A stretch of 64,000 nucleotides of DNA from Massilia sp. 9096 (GTDB lineage: Bacteria > Pseudomonadota > Gammaproteobacteria > Burkholderiales > Burkholderiaceae_D). Below, one piece after another: positions 43,898-52,659 of this stretch (position 1 is the first letter of the stretch; each line of letters begins with the position of its first letter). Location: contig NZ_JQNN01000001.1 in assembly GCF_000745265.1 (NCBI RefSeq), positions 1,116,001 to 1,180,000 of the forward strand. Direction: 5' to 3'. The position numbers and the translations under genes were made by a program. The notes below the pieces were generated by a model that had not been told where the DNA came from, did not search any database, and saw only the letters and a list, made by a program, of their open reading frames with translations.

Positions 43898-43936
43898 AAA
43901 AAAGCCGCGGAACGAGAAATCGTCCGCGGCTTTTTT
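43898..43936. terminator. bidirectional terminator between ppnN and lysS
   Basis: A 14-base arm (AAAAAAGCCGCGGA, 43898-43911) pairs perfectly with TCCGCGGCTTTTTT (43923-43936). The A-run on one side and T-run on the other allow termination of both convergent genes. Confidence 0.92.
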
Positions 43937-43976
43937 ACGTCTCACGCGCGCATCATGCACGCGTGCGCGCGACCGG

Positions 43977-45542
43977 TCAGTCTTCCTTGCGCAGGTGCGG
44001 GAACAGCAGCACGTCGCGGATGTTCGGCGAATCGGTCAGGATCATGATCAGGCGGTCGATGCCGATGCCGCAGCCGCCGGCCGGGGGCATGCCGTACTCC
44101 AGCGCGCGGATGTAGTCGGCGTCGTAGTACATCGCTTCCTCGTCGCCGGCGTCCTTGGCGTCGACCTGGGCCAGGAAACGCGCCGCCTGGTCTTCCGCAT
44201 CGTTCAGCTCCGAGAAGCCGTTGGCGATCTCGCGGCCTACCATGAACAATTCGAAGCGCTCGGTGATGCCTTCGCGGGTGTCGGACGCGCGCGCCAGCGG
44301 CGAGACTTCGACCGGGTAGTCGATGATGAAGGTCGGCTCCCACAGCTGGGCTTCGGCGGTCTCTTCGAACAGCGCCAGTTGCAGCGCGCCGGTGCCGACG
44401 TGGGCCATCGGCTTGACGCCGAATTTCAGCAGTTCGGCGCGCAGGAAGGCGTCGTCATTGAGCTGCTCGGTGGTGTAGCCCGGCGCGTACTTGTCGATCG
44501 CCTCGACGATGGTCAGGCGGTGGAAGGGCTTGCCCAGGTCGAGCGCGCGGCCGCCGTAGGTCAGCTCGGCGGTGCCGTGGGCGTCGATCGCAGCCTGGCG
44601 GATCACGGCCTCGGTATAGTCCATCACCCACTTGTAGTCGGTGTAGGCGGCGTAGAACTCCATCATCGTGAATTCCGGATTGTGGCGGATCGAGACGCCC
44701 TCGTTGCGGAAGTTACGGTTGATCTCGAACACGCGGTCGAAGCCGCCGACCACCAGGCGCTTCAGGTACAGCTCCGGTGCGATGCGCAGGAACATCTGCA
44801 TGTCGAGCGCATTGTGGTGGGTGATGAAAGGCTTGGCCGCGGCGCCGCCCGGGATCGGGTGCAGCATCGGGGTCTCGACTTCCATGAACTGGTTGTCCTG
44901 CATGAAGCGGCGCATCGACGCGATCGCGGCGGTGCGCGCCTTGAAGGTGCGGCGCGTCTCTTCGTTCATGATCAGGTCGACGTAGCGCTGGCGGTACTTG
45001 GTCTCCTGGTCGGCCAGGCCGTGGAACTTGTCCGGCAGCGGGCGCAGCGACTTGGTGATCAGGCGCAGGTTCGTGACCTTCACGGTCAGCTCGTCGACCT
45101 TGGTCTTGAACAGCGTGCCTTCGATGCCCAGGATGTCGCCCAGGTCGTAGCGGCGGAACGCTTCCATTGCCTCTTCGCCGACGTTGTCGAGCGTGACGTA
45201 GATCTGAATGCGGCCGTCGGCGCGCGGGCCCGAGGCGTCCTGCAGGGTCGCGAAGGCGGCCTTCTTGCCGGCTTCGCGCTTGAGCATCATGCGCCCGGCC
45301 AGCACCACCGCCTGCGGCTCGGCTTCGAGCTGCTCGCGGGTCCAGCCGCCGTAGGTTTCGGTCAGGTCGGCGGCTTTGTGCTGCGGGACGAAGTCGTTCG
45401 GAAACGCCACGCCCTTTTCGCGGATCGCGGCCAGCTTGGCGCGGCGCTCGGCGATGATCTTGTTGTCATCAAGCTGCAGGCTGGTGGTCTGTTCCTGGCC
45501 GGTTTGTTCTTGGCTTAGTTGTTCTTGATTGTGAGTGCTCAT
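43977..45542 (-). CDS. lysS: lysyl-tRNA synthetase (class II)
   Basis: The 521-residue product has an N-terminal anticodon-binding OB domain (about residues 75-190, [27 protein letters not shown]) and a class II catalytic core: motif 2 [25 protein letters not shown] and motif 3 [20 protein letters not shown]. An extra Gln/Glu-rich N-terminus of about 20 residues precedes the family start. It is the third gene of prfB-HAD-lysS on the minus strand; prfB and lysS are also adjacent in E. coli. Confidence 0.97.
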   Translation of the reverse strand: MSTHNQEQLSQEQTGQEQTTSLQLDDNKIIAERRAKLAAIREKGVAFPNDFVPQHKAADLTETYGGWTREQLEAEPQAVVLAGRMMLKREAGKKAAFATLQDASGPRADGRIQIYVTLDNVGEEAMEAFRRYDLGDILGIEGTLFKTKVDELTVKVTNLRLITKSLRPLPDKFHGLADQETKYRQRYVDLIMNEETRRTFKARTAAIASMRRFMQDNQFMEVETPMLHPIPGGAAAKPFITHHNALDMQMFLRIAPELYLKRLVVGGFDRVFEINRNFRNEGVSIRHNPEFTMMEFYAAYTDYKWVMDYTEAVIRQAAIDAHGTAELTYGGRALDLGKPFHRLTIVEAIDKYAPGYTTEQLNDDAFLRAELLKFGVKPMAHVGTGALQLALFEETAEAQLWEPTFIIDYPVEVSPLARASDTREGITERFELFMVGREIANGFSELNDAEDQAARFLAQVDAKDAGDEEAMYYDADYIRALEYGMPPAGGCGIGIDRLIMILTDSPNIRDVLLFPHLRKED

Positions 45543-45591
45543 ATCAGGTTCTGTTTCTAGTTTTGGGTCACAGCCGGATCGCGGCCTCGAA

Positions 45592-46272
45592 TCACAGGCC
45601 GGCCAGCAGGTCCTCGACCGACAGCTTGTCGTAATCGGTCACGACCTTGATGACGTTGTCGTATTCCTCGAAGGCCTCGGCCGGCAGCGTGGTCGTGATC
45701 GCGACCGCGCGCATGCCGGCGCGGCGCGCCGCTTCGACGCCCATCGGCGCGTCTTCGAACACGATGCACTCGGCCGGGGCCAGGCCCAGCTTCTCGGCCG
45801 CTTTCAGGAACACGTCCGGATGCGGCTTGCCGTGCTTGACGTCGGCCGCGCCGACCACGGCGTGGAAGTGGCGGCGCAGGTCGAGTTCGTCGAGCGTGAA
45901 CACGATGTTGCCCGGCGGCGCCGAGGTGGCCACGGCCAGCTGGATGCCGCGCGCGTCGGCCTGCGTCACGAAGGCCTCGAAGCCGGCGATGGCGGCGCGG
46001 TGCGGACCGTACATCTCGCGGTACAGCGCATCCTTTTCCAGGGCCAGCAGGGCGATCTGCTCATCGGGGACGTCCGGGCCGAGGCGCGCGCGCAGGATCT
46101 CGCGGCCCTGGGCGCCGGCGGTCTCGCGGAAGAACGCGTCGGGATCGTATTCCTTGCCGCGGCGCGCGAAGAACTCGAGCCAGGACTTGGTGTGGTAGGC
46201 CATGTTGTCGACGATGGTGCCGTCCATGTCGAAAATGAATGCGCGCGCTGCGTTGCTTGTCGTGCTGTGCAT
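45592..46272 (-). CDS. HAD-superfamily phosphatase, beta-phosphoglucomutase-like
   Basis: The 226-residue product has the HAD nucleophile block [12 protein letters not shown] (D15, D17), a small helical cap, motif [11 protein letters not shown], the lysine [16 protein letters not shown], and [17 protein letters not shown] with acidic metal ligands. It resembles the beta-phosphoglucomutase/YqaB group, which acts on sugar phosphates such as fructose-1-phosphate. The gene sits between prfB (24 bases) and lysS (49 bases), implying co-transcription, although no functional link to translation is evident. Confidence 0.88.
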   Translation of the reverse strand: MHSTTSNAARAFIFDMDGTIVDNMAYHTKSWLEFFARRGKEYDPDAFFRETAGAQGREILRARLGPDVPDEQIALLALEKDALYREMYGPHRAAIAGFEAFVTQADARGIQLAVATSAPPGNIVFTLDELDLRRHFHAVVGAADVKHGKPHPDVFLKAAEKLGLAPAECIVFEDAPMGVEAARRAGMRAVAITTTLPAEAFEEYDNVIKVVTDYDKLSVEDLLAGL

Positions 46273-46296
46273 CGAGCTGTGACTCCTCGTGGGTTC

Positions 46297-47401
46297 TTAC
46301 ACGCCTTGCTTGAGCGAGGCGGAAATGAAATCGTCCAGGTCGCCGTCCAGCACGCCCTTGGTGTTGCCGGTTTCGAAGCCGGTGCGCAGGTCCTTGATGC
46401 GCGACTGGTCGAGCACGTAGGAACGGATCTGGTGGCCCCAGCCGACGTCGGTCTTGGAGTCTTCCAGCTTCTGCTGTTCGCTCATGCGCTTGCGCATCTC
46501 GAGTTCGAACAGCTTGGCGCGCAGCATGTCGAAGGCTTCGGCCTTGTTGCGGTGCTGCGAGCGGTCGTTCTGGCACTGCACCACGATACCCGATGGCGCG
46601 TGCGTGAGGCGCACGGCGGAGTCGGTCTTGTTGATGTGCTGACCACCGGCGCCCGATGCGCGGTAGGTGTCGATGCGCACGTCGGCCGGGTTGATCTCGA
46701 TCTCGAACGACTCGTCGACCTCCGGGTACACGAACAGCGAGGTGAACGAGGTGTGGCGCCCGTTGGCCGAGTCGAACGGCGACTTGCGCACCAGGCGGTG
46801 CACGCCGGTCTCGGTGCGCAGGTGGCCGTAGGCGTACTCGCCCTCGACCTTGATGGTGGCGGTCTTGATGCCGGCGACCTCGCCCTCGGACAGTTCCATC
46901 ACCTCGGCCTTGAAGCCCTTGCGCTCGCAATAGCGCAGGTACTGGCGCATCAGCATCGACGCCCAGTCCTGGGCCTCGGTGCCGCCGGCGCCGGCCTGGA
47001 TGTCGATGAAGCAGTTGGCGTGGTCCATCGGGTTGCTGAACATCCGGCGGAATTCCATCGCCTCGATGACCTTCTTGATCTCTTCGGCGTCGCCTTCGAC
47101 CGATTCGATGGTGTCGTCATCGCCTTCTTCGCGGGCCATGTCGAACAGGTCGCGCGAATCGATCAGATCCGATTTGGCTTTTTCCAGCGTCAGGACGACG
47201 CCTTCCAGGGCTTTCTTTTCCTTGCCGAGGTCTTGCGCGCGCTTCTGGTCGTTCCAGACCGTCGGGTCTTCCAGCTCCTGGTTGACCTGTTCTAGTTTCT
47301 CCGACTTCCGATCGAAGTCAAAGATACCTCCGAAGTTCGGCTTCACGGCTGGTCAGGTCGTTCAGCAGGGCGGAAAGGGCATTGATGCGTTCAGCTTCCA
47401 T
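46297..47401 (-). CDS. prfB: peptide chain release factor 2 (RF2), programmed +1 frameshift
   Basis: RF2 releases peptides at UGA and UAA codons. Translation starts at the ATG at 47401, reads 27 codons to a CTT codon (47321-47323), then shifts +1 past an in-frame TGA (47318-47320) to continue from 47319 to the stop at 46297; the full product has 367 residues (E. coli 365). The specificity tripeptide SPF and the catalytic GGQ (252-254) are present. The frameshift couples RF2 level to UGA recognition. A GTG/ATG start inside the second part is not needed. Confidence 0.96.
47317..47332 (-). promoter_or_regulatory. prfB autoregulatory +1 frameshift site
   Basis: On the minus strand the site reads CGGAGG-TAT-CTT-TGA-C. 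The Shine-Dalgarno-like CGGAGG sits three bases before the slippery CTT codon, followed by the UGA stop and a C, the arrangement known from E. coli prfB. The first U of UGA is skipped and GAC is read. Confidence 0.95.
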
Positions 47402-47537
47402 GATCTTGGGCTTGTTTTAAGTAGTTGAATCGAACCCTCGATTATACCCGATGTCGCCGCCGGCGCGATCGCCTTGCCGCGCCGTATCGGGCTCGCTTAT
47501 GATGGCCGCCAGATCGCCCATCCCTTATCCGTCCATC

Positions 47538-49580
47538 ATGATCCTCCGTCCCGCCCATCGACTCTGCCTTGCGCTGGCGCCCGTCCTGCTGGCGGCCGGC
47601 CCGGCGTCCGCCGCAAGTGCTGCGGCTGGCGCCCCGGCCAACGCCGCGCGCGTGCGCGCAGGCGCGAGCGCCAGCCTGGCCATCCTGGAAACCACCGACC
47701 TGCATGCGAACGTGGTCGGCTACGACTACTTCAAGCTGGCCGCCGACCCGTCGCTGGGCCTGGACCGCGCCGCCACGCTGATCGAACAGGCGCGCCGCGA
47801 GTTTCCCAACACGCTGCTGTTCGATAACGGCGATACGCTGCAGGGCACCGCGCTCGGCGATTACGAGGCCACGCCCGGCACGCTCGCGTGCGGCCAGTCG
47901 CCGGCGATCTACCGGGCGATGCACAAGCTCGGCTACGACGGGGCCAGCGTCGGCAACCACGATTTCGACTTCGGCTTGCCCTACCTGGGCCGGGTGACCG
48001 GCAACCGGATCGAGGCGCCGGGCGTGCAGCCCGAGCGCTGCGCCGGCCCGGGTTTCCCGGTGGTGCTGGCCAACGTGGTCAGCCTCGCGACGCACCAGCC
48101 GATCTTCGCGCCATATAAAATCATCGAGAAGCGCGTGCAGGCGGTCGGCCCAGGCGGCAAGCCGCTCACGGCGACGCTCAAGGTCGGCATCATCGGCTTT
48201 ACCACGCCGACCATCGCGGCGTGGGACAAGCGCTGGCTGGACGGCAAGGTCACGACCGAGGGGGTGGTCGAAACGGCCAAACGGTATGTGCCCGAGATGC
48301 GTGCCAAGGGCGCCGACCTGATCGTCGCGATCTCGCACGGCGGGCTGGACGCCAGCCCCTACGCGCCGACGATGGAAAACGGGAATTACTATCTGGCGCA
48401 GGTGCCGGGCATCGACGCGCTGCTGCTCGGCCATGCGCACCTGCTGTTTCCCGACCCCGCCGCCAGGTCGCCGCAGTTCGACCTGCCGAACGTCGACAAG
48501 GTGAAAGGCACCGTGTTCGGCGTGCCGGCCGTGATGGCCAATTTATGGGGCAAGAACATCGGCGTGATCCAGATGCGGCTGCGCTACGACGGCCGCCACT
48601 GGCAGGTCGAGCGCGAGCGCACCGTGGTGGAGACGCGCGCGACCCAGCAGCTCGATAAATCCTTCGTCGCACCCGACGAAGGCGTCGACGCGCTGGTGCG
48701 GCCGGCGCACGAGGCGACGATCCGCTACGTGCAAACGCCGGTCGGCAGCACCGACTTTCGCATGGCCAGCTATTTCGCCGACGTCGGCGACCCGTCGGCG
48801 ACGCAAGTCGTCAACCAGGCGCAGACCGCCTACGTAAAAGAGTATGTGAAGGCCAACCTGGCGCAGTACGCCGATCTGCCGGTGCTGTCGATGGCCGCTG
48901 CGTTCAAGGCCGGCGGGGCGGGCCTGCAGGACTACACCGACGTGGCGCCGGGCCCGCTGGCGCTGAACAACGCCGCCGACCTCTACCTGTACCCGAACAC
49001 GGTCAGCGCCGTGAAGATCGATGGCGCTGGTTTGAAGGCCTGGCTGGAAAAGGCGGCGGCGCGCTTCAACACGATCGACCCGGCCAGGCGCGAGCCGCAG
49101 GAACTGGTCAACGCCGCGTTTGCGACGTATAACTTCGACACGGTCACCGATCCCGATTTTCACTATGAGATCGACGTCACCCGGCCGGCCGGCGGCCGCA
49201 TCCGCAACATGAGCTGGCAAGGCAAGCCGGTAGGCGCGGAGCAGCTGTTCCTGGTCGCGACCAACAACTACCGCGCCAGCGGTGGCGGCGGCTTTCCGGG
49301 ACTGGGATCGGACAAGACCGTGGTGGCGGCGCCGGACACCAACCGCGAGGTGCTGATCGGCTACGTCAAGGCGACCCGGCAACTGACGCGCACGGGCAAC
49401 GGTGGCGCGCGCAGCTGGCGTTTCGCGCAGCTCAAGACGGCAGGGCCGGTGGTATTCCATGCGCCGCCGGGCAAGCTCGAACTGGCGCGCGCGGCGGGAT
49501 TGGACAATGTGTCCCAGCTGACCGAGTCGGATGGGCAGGGCAAGGGATTTGCCCTGTATGCGGTCGATCTGTCGAAATAA
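47538..49580 (+). CDS. cpdB: periplasmic 2',3'-cyclic-nucleotide 2'-phosphodiesterase / 3'-nucleotidase
   Basis: CpdB salvages 2',3'-cyclic nucleotides and 3'-nucleotides in the periplasm. The 680-residue product has a signal peptide (RLCLALAPVLLAAGPASA), a metallophosphoesterase domain (ETTDLHANVVGYDY with D54 and H56, FDNGDTLQG, VGNHDFDFG, HGG and LLGHAHLLFP) and a C-terminal 5'-nucleotidase domain (NAADLYLYPNTVSAVKI, VATNNYRASGGGGFPG). The ATG at 47538 is chosen for the signal peptide; earlier in-frame starts exist. A hairpin follows its stop. Confidence 0.94.
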   Translation: MILRPAHRLCLALAPVLLAAGPASAASAAAGAPANAARVRAGASASLAILETTDLHANVVGYDYFKLAADPSLGLDRAATLIEQARREFPNTLLFDNGDTLQGTALGDYEATPGTLACGQSPAIYRAMHKLGYDGASVGNHDFDFGLPYLGRVTGNRIEAPGVQPERCAGPGFPVVLANVVSLATHQPIFAPYKIIEKRVQAVGPGGKPLTATLKVGIIGFTTPTIAAWDKRWLDGKVTTEGVVETAKRYVPEMRAKGADLIVAISHGGLDASPYAPTMENGNYYLAQVPGIDALLLGHAHLLFPDPAARSPQFDLPNVDKVKGTVFGVPAVMANLWGKNIGVIQMRLRYDGRHWQVERERTVVETRATQQLDKSFVAPDEGVDALVRPAHEATIRYVQTPVGSTDFRMASYFADVGDPSATQVVNQAQTAYVKEYVKANLAQYADLPVLSMAAAFKAGGAGLQDYTDVAPGPLALNNAADLYLYPNTVSAVKIDGAGLKAWLEKAAARFNTIDPARREPQELVNAAFATYNFDTVTDPDFHYEIDVTRPAGGRIRNMSWQGKPVGAEQLFLVATNNYRASGGGGFPGLGSDKTVVAAPDTNREVLIGYVKATRQLTRTGNGGARSWRFAQLKTAGPVVFHAPPGKLELARAAGLDNVSQLTESDGQGKGFALYAVDLSK

Positions 49581-49598
49581 GTGGACGAAACGAGCGGC

Positions 49599-49620
49599 GC
49601 GTGCGCCCGCAGGCGCACGC
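49599..49620. terminator. GC hairpin between convergent genes
   Basis: GCGTGCGCC (49599-49607) pairs perfectly with GGCGCACGC (49612-49620) around a CGCA loop, between convergent cpdB and the GAF gene. There is no T-run, so it may stabilise mRNA ends or act as a weak terminator. Confidence 0.4.
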
Positions 49621-49627
49621 GCAGGAA

Positions 49628-50365
49628 TCAGCCGGGACGGTTGCCGGACTGGATCTCTTTGGAGGCGATTTCGGCCAGGTCGAGCAGGCTCTGTACCTCG
49701 GCTGCGCGCAGGCGGCGCGGCTCGCGGTCGATCACGCACAGCGTGCCCAGCGGCTGGCCCGACTTGTCGCGCAGCGGCACGCCCGCATAAAAGCGGATGT
49801 GCGGATCCTGCTGCACCAGCGGGTTCCGGCGGAAGCGTTCGTCGGCCATCGCATCTTCGACCACGAACAACTCGTTCTGCATGATCGCGTGGGTGCAGAA
49901 GGCCCAGTCGCGCGGGGTTTCCTGGACATCCATGCCGACGCGCGCCTTGAACCACTGGCGGGTCGAGGTCAGCAGCGAAATCAGGGCGATCGGCGAGCCG
50001 GTCACCATCGAGGCCAGGCGCACCAGGCGGTCGAAGCGCGCTTCGGCGCCGGTGTCGACCAGGCCGCTGGCGGCCAGGGCCGCCAGGCGCGCGCGTTCGT
50101 TACCAGGGGCCGGGTACTGCGCATCGGCGGCCGGCTGGTATTCCGGATCGTTGCTGGGGTTCGGGGTGTGGCGGGCGTCGTCGTCGCCGTGGATCAGTCC
50201 CTGGATCAGGCTGAGCCGGGTGCGACGGTGGCCGCCCGGGGTTTTCCACGACTGAATGGCGCCACTCTCCATCCAGATCTGGACGGTACTGGTTGCTACG
50301 CCCAACAGGCGCGCCACTTCGCTCGTGGTCAGGATTGGGTCGTCTTCTTTCATGGTGCTCTGCAT
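49628..50365 (-). CDS. HTH-GAF domain regulator
   Basis: The 245-residue product combines an N-terminal excisionase/MerR-type helix-turn-helix (LTTSEVARLLGVATSTVQIWMESGAIQSWKTPGGHRR, about residues 12-47), a Pro/Asp-rich linker, and a GAF domain (about 90-240: RFDRLVRLASMVTGSPIALISLLTSTRQWFKARVGM, FCTHAIMQNELFVVEDAMADERF, AGVPLRDKSGQPLGTLCVIDREPRRL). It is probably a one-component sensor binding DNA; the GAF ligand is unknown. The ATG at 50365 has GAGG upstream. A candidate promoter lies about 60 bases upstream. Confidence 0.83.
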   Translation of the reverse strand: MQSTMKEDDPILTTSEVARLLGVATSTVQIWMESGAIQSWKTPGGHRRTRLSLIQGLIHGDDDARHTPNPSNDPEYQPAADAQYPAPGNERARLAALAASGLVDTGAEARFDRLVRLASMVTGSPIALISLLTSTRQWFKARVGMDVQETPRDWAFCTHAIMQNELFVVEDAMADERFRRNPLVQQDPHIRFYAGVPLRDKSGQPLGTLCVIDREPRRLRAAEVQSLLDLAEIASKEIQSGNRPG

Positions 50366-50417
50366 AACTACCTCACATCCTGTCAAGTATAAAGCATTCG
50401 GACAAAGCTATCCGACC

Positions 50418-50447
50418 ATTATCTCCGCAGGATGATATTACTGTCGA
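50418..50447 (-). promoter_or_regulatory. candidate promoter of the HTH-GAF gene
   Basis: On the minus strand TCGACA (50447-50442) and GATAAT (50423-50418) are separated by 18 bases. The predicted transcript would start about 45 bases before the gene. Confidence 0.4.
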
Positions 50448-50524
50448 GAAATTCCTGAGCAGAATGCTCCAGTATTACATAACTTGTCAATCAGTGTTGT
50501 GAATACGCGAGTCCAAAGGTGCGA

Positions 50525-50845
50525 TCAGTGCAGTTTGCGCTTTTCGGGCTGGACCAGCACGAAGGGGCTGACCACCGAGGCCCACAGCTGGACGTCGGCG
50601 GCCTGCCAGCTCTGGGCTTGTACATCGGATACCTTGGCGATCTTGCCATCGGCCATCCAGCGTGCGATCGTCGCCTTGTCGTCGTGGGCGATGCGCATGG
50701 CCGCCTCGACCAGGTCGAGTTCCTCGCTGACCCAGACCACCGCGCCATGCGCGAAATGGCGCTCCAGTTCCGACCAGCGCACGCGTGCGGTCTCCTGGTT
50801 GATCTTGTCGTGCAGTTCGGTGTCTTTCAGTGGATCGGTTTTCAT
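50525..50845 (-). CDS. DUF2288 family protein
   Basis: The 106-residue protein fits the DUF2288 pattern: LHDKINQETARVRWSELERHFAHGAVVWVSEELDLVEAAMRIAHDDKATIARWMADGKI, then a block ending in WASVVSPFVLVQPEKRKLH. The family is of unknown function. It starts 20 bases after the RES toxin stop on the same strand, so it may be part of the same transcript; whether it contributes to the toxin-antitoxin function is unknown. Confidence 0.8.
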   Translation of the reverse strand: MKTDPLKDTELHDKINQETARVRWSELERHFAHGAVVWVSEELDLVEAAMRIAHDDKATIARWMADGKIAKVSDVQAQSWQAADVQLWASVVSPFVLVQPEKRKLH

Positions 50846-50865
50846 GGCGTTTCGGGAATGTCTTA

Positions 50866-51552
50866 TTAAATAGTGTCGATGATGGGCACGGGCGAGCCGG
50901 ACCAGGTCAGGCGGTAAGCCTGCCCCTTGCGCACGTTGCCCACCAGTGCCGGCCGAAAGCAGGCCAGGTTGGTGCCCTCCGGCCGGCGTACGCTCGGGTA
51001 AATGATGCCCATCGAGCCCAGCTCCAGCAATTCGGCGGCCAGCTTTTGCGAGGCGACGTAGCTGCCCGGGTCGAGGCAGGCGCGCCAGGCATCGCTGCCG
51101 CGCAGGTCGTGGAAGGGCGCGCCGAAGTCGGCCAGCAGCGCCTGGTAGCTGACGCTGTCGTCGAAGCGCTTGATTTCCTGGTACTCGACCGCCTTGTGAA
51201 AAGCGATCTCGGCCAGCGCGGTTTCAAGCTCGAAGGCGCAGTACCAGGCGCCGCGCTCGGCGTCGTTGAAGCGGCTGCCTTCCGGGCGCGCATAGGTGTA
51301 GGCGGCGTTGATGATCCGGAAGTTCGGCACGCCGAACACCAGCTCGTCCATGCCGATGCCGGGCAGCTGGCCGGATTCCCCGCGCAGGCGTTCGTTGGTG
51401 GCGTTATCGAGGTCGAACAGGTCGCGCAGCAGCGCGTCGTCGCTGCCGGCCAGCGGGCCCAGCACCGAGTCTTCCAGATCGGCGAAGCGCGACGGGATCA
51501 GACGGCAGGTATCCACCAGGCGCAGGGCGGTCAGCCGTGGCACGAGTTTCAC
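50866..51552 (-). CDS. RES-domain toxin
   Basis: The 228-residue product has the RES domain: TCRLIPSRFADLE near the start, PEGSRFNDAERGAWYCAFELETALAEIAFHKAVE supplying the Arg-Glu-Ser region, and GIIYPSVRRPEGTNLACFRPALV near the end. Characterised RES toxins (for example MbcT and Res of Photorhabdus) are NAD+ phosphorylases or ADP-ribosylating enzymes that deplete NAD. GTG at 51552 follows the antitoxin stop with no gap, so the pair is translationally linked. Its antitoxin is the Xre-type gene immediately upstream. Confidence 0.88.
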   Translation of the reverse strand: MKLVPRLTALRLVDTCRLIPSRFADLEDSVLGPLAGSDDALLRDLFDLDNATNERLRGESGQLPGIGMDELVFGVPNFRIINAAYTYARPEGSRFNDAERGAWYCAFELETALAEIAFHKAVEYQEIKRFDDSVSYQALLADFGAPFHDLRGSDAWRACLDPGSYVASQKLAAELLELGSMGIIYPSVRRPEGTNLACFRPALVGNVRKGQAYRLTWSGSPVPIIDTI

Positions 51553-51990
51553 TCACAGACCTCCGCGGCGCGCGTCGAGCAGGCGCCGCACGGTCTGCAT
51601 GGCCAGCAGGCCGCCGCCCAGCATGTAGGCGAGCGGCGTGCGGCCGTTGAAGATCGGGTTGGTGTTGGGCAGGTGCACCCATTCGTCGGCCAGTTGGTCG
51701 CCGTACAGGATATGCAGCGCCTTGTAGATGCCCAGCAGATAGGATACGCGCGTGATGCGGTCGACTTCCAGCACCCGGTCCGGCTGCTTCTTCCATTCGT
51801 AGAACGAGGACGAGGACAGGCCGCCGAGCAGCTCGCGCGCATCGTCGTCCCGGACTTGCCAGGATGACATCAGGCGAAAAAAACCGACCAGCGCCGCTTT
51901 CGACAGGCGTTCGCGTTCGGCTTTGGCATTCAGGTCGACCAGTACGGCGGGTTCGAAACGGCTTTTCGGGTAAGAGTAGGCGAGGCTCAT
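51553..51990 (-). CDS. Xre/MbcA/ParS-type antitoxin (DUF2384)
   Basis: The 145-residue product has the Xre-type antitoxin layout: an N-terminal HTH-like part (ERERLSKAALVGFFRLMSSWQVRDDDARELLGGLSSSSFYEWKK) and the C-terminal toxin-binding domain (RVSYLLGIYKALHILYGDQLADEWVHLPNTNPIFNGRTPLAYMLGGGLLAMQTVRRLLDA). It neutralises the RES toxin encoded directly downstream, with stop and start codons abutting. Antitoxins of this type bind their own promoter; overlapping promoter elements lie just upstream. Confidence 0.9.
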   Translation of the reverse strand: MSLAYSYPKSRFEPAVLVDLNAKAERERLSKAALVGFFRLMSSWQVRDDDARELLGGLSSSSFYEWKKQPDRVLEVDRITRVSYLLGIYKALHILYGDQLADEWVHLPNTNPIFNGRTPLAYMLGGGLLAMQTVRRLLDARRGGL

Positions 51991-52013
51991 GGGAATTCTC
52001 CGGTTCTGGAGGT

Positions 52014-52053
52014 TTTATACTCTATTATCGGACCGATTGCAAGTGCTTGACAA
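52014..52053 (-). promoter_or_regulatory. promoter(s) of the RES/Xre operon
   Basis: On the minus strand TTGCAA (52042-52037) and TATAAA (52019-52014) are 17 bases apart, giving a leader of about 17 bases with GGAG before the antitoxin ATG. A second overlapping candidate is TTGTCA-18-GATAAT. Autoregulation by the antitoxin is expected here. Confidence 0.6.
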
Positions 52054-52074
52054 AGTTGCATGCCGTGCGAGAAT
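52047..52074 (+). promoter_or_regulatory. candidate promoter of the NTF2-like gene
   Basis: A perfect TTGACA -35 (52047-52052) precedes GAGAAT (52069-52074) with a 16-base spacer, on the plus strand. It overlaps the divergent toxin-antitoxin promoter, so antitoxin binding could affect both. Confidence 0.45.
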
Positions 52075-52115
52075 CATTTGAGAAGCAATCAATATTCCGG
52101 CGAAAAGGTGCGTCC

Positions 52116-52583
52116 ATGCGTCTGCTGTCGATTGGGGTGATGGTGATGAGCATATTGATGCTGGCCGTCGCCACGTCGGCGCGGCCGTCGAACGCCGACC
52201 TCGCACGCCAGGTCATGGCCGCCGAGCGCGCGTTTGCCGCCACCATGCGCGCGCGCGACCTCGACGCCTTCAGTGACTTCGTCGACCAGGAAGCGGTGTT
52301 CTTTTCCGGCGTGGCCCCGGTGCGCGGCCGCGCCGCCATCGTCGAGGTCTGGCGCCGCTATTACCAGGGGCCGCAAGCGCCGTTTTCCTGGGCGCCGGAC
52401 CGGGTCGAGGTGCTCGATTCGGGCACGCTGGCCTATAGCGGCGGGCCGGTCTACGATGCCGCCGGCCGCCAGGTCGGGCGCTTCAATTCGATCTGGCGGC
52501 TGCAGGCGCCGGGGAAATGGAAGGTGGTGTTCGACCGCGCGGAAGGGATGTGCGATTGCGGGCCAAAGGCCCCGATGCATTGA
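52116..52583 (+). CDS. secreted NTF2-like (DUF4440/SnoaL-type) protein
   Basis: The 155-residue product has an N-terminal signal peptide (MRLLSIGVMVMSILMLAVAT ending near ARP) and an NTF2/DUF4440-like fold: AERAFAATMRARDLDAFSDFVDQEAVFFSG, GRAAIVEVWRRYYQGPQAPFSWAPDRVEVLDSGTLAYSGGPVY and WRLQAPGKWKVVFDRAEGMCDCG. The fold occurs in enzymes and binding proteins; no activity can be assigned. The ATG at 52116 fits the signal peptide. It is divergent from the toxin-antitoxin operon and converges on dsbA. Confidence 0.82.
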   Translation: MRLLSIGVMVMSILMLAVATSARPSNADLARQVMAAERAFAATMRARDLDAFSDFVDQEAVFFSGVAPVRGRAAIVEVWRRYYQGPQAPFSWAPDRVEVLDSGTLAYSGGPVYDAAGRQVGRFNSIWRLQAPGKWKVVFDRAEGMCDCGPKAPMH

Positions 52584-52659
52584 GGATGGCGGACCGATGT
52601 CGCGGCATCGGCTGGACCGCCGGCAAAGGGCAGCCGGCGCCCGGTTCGGATCACAGTCT

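Noticed and set aside
46297..47346. prfB as a frameshifted pseudogene
   Set aside because: The 27-codon upstream part and the CTT-TGA-C slip site with SD-like element explain the frame change as programmed.
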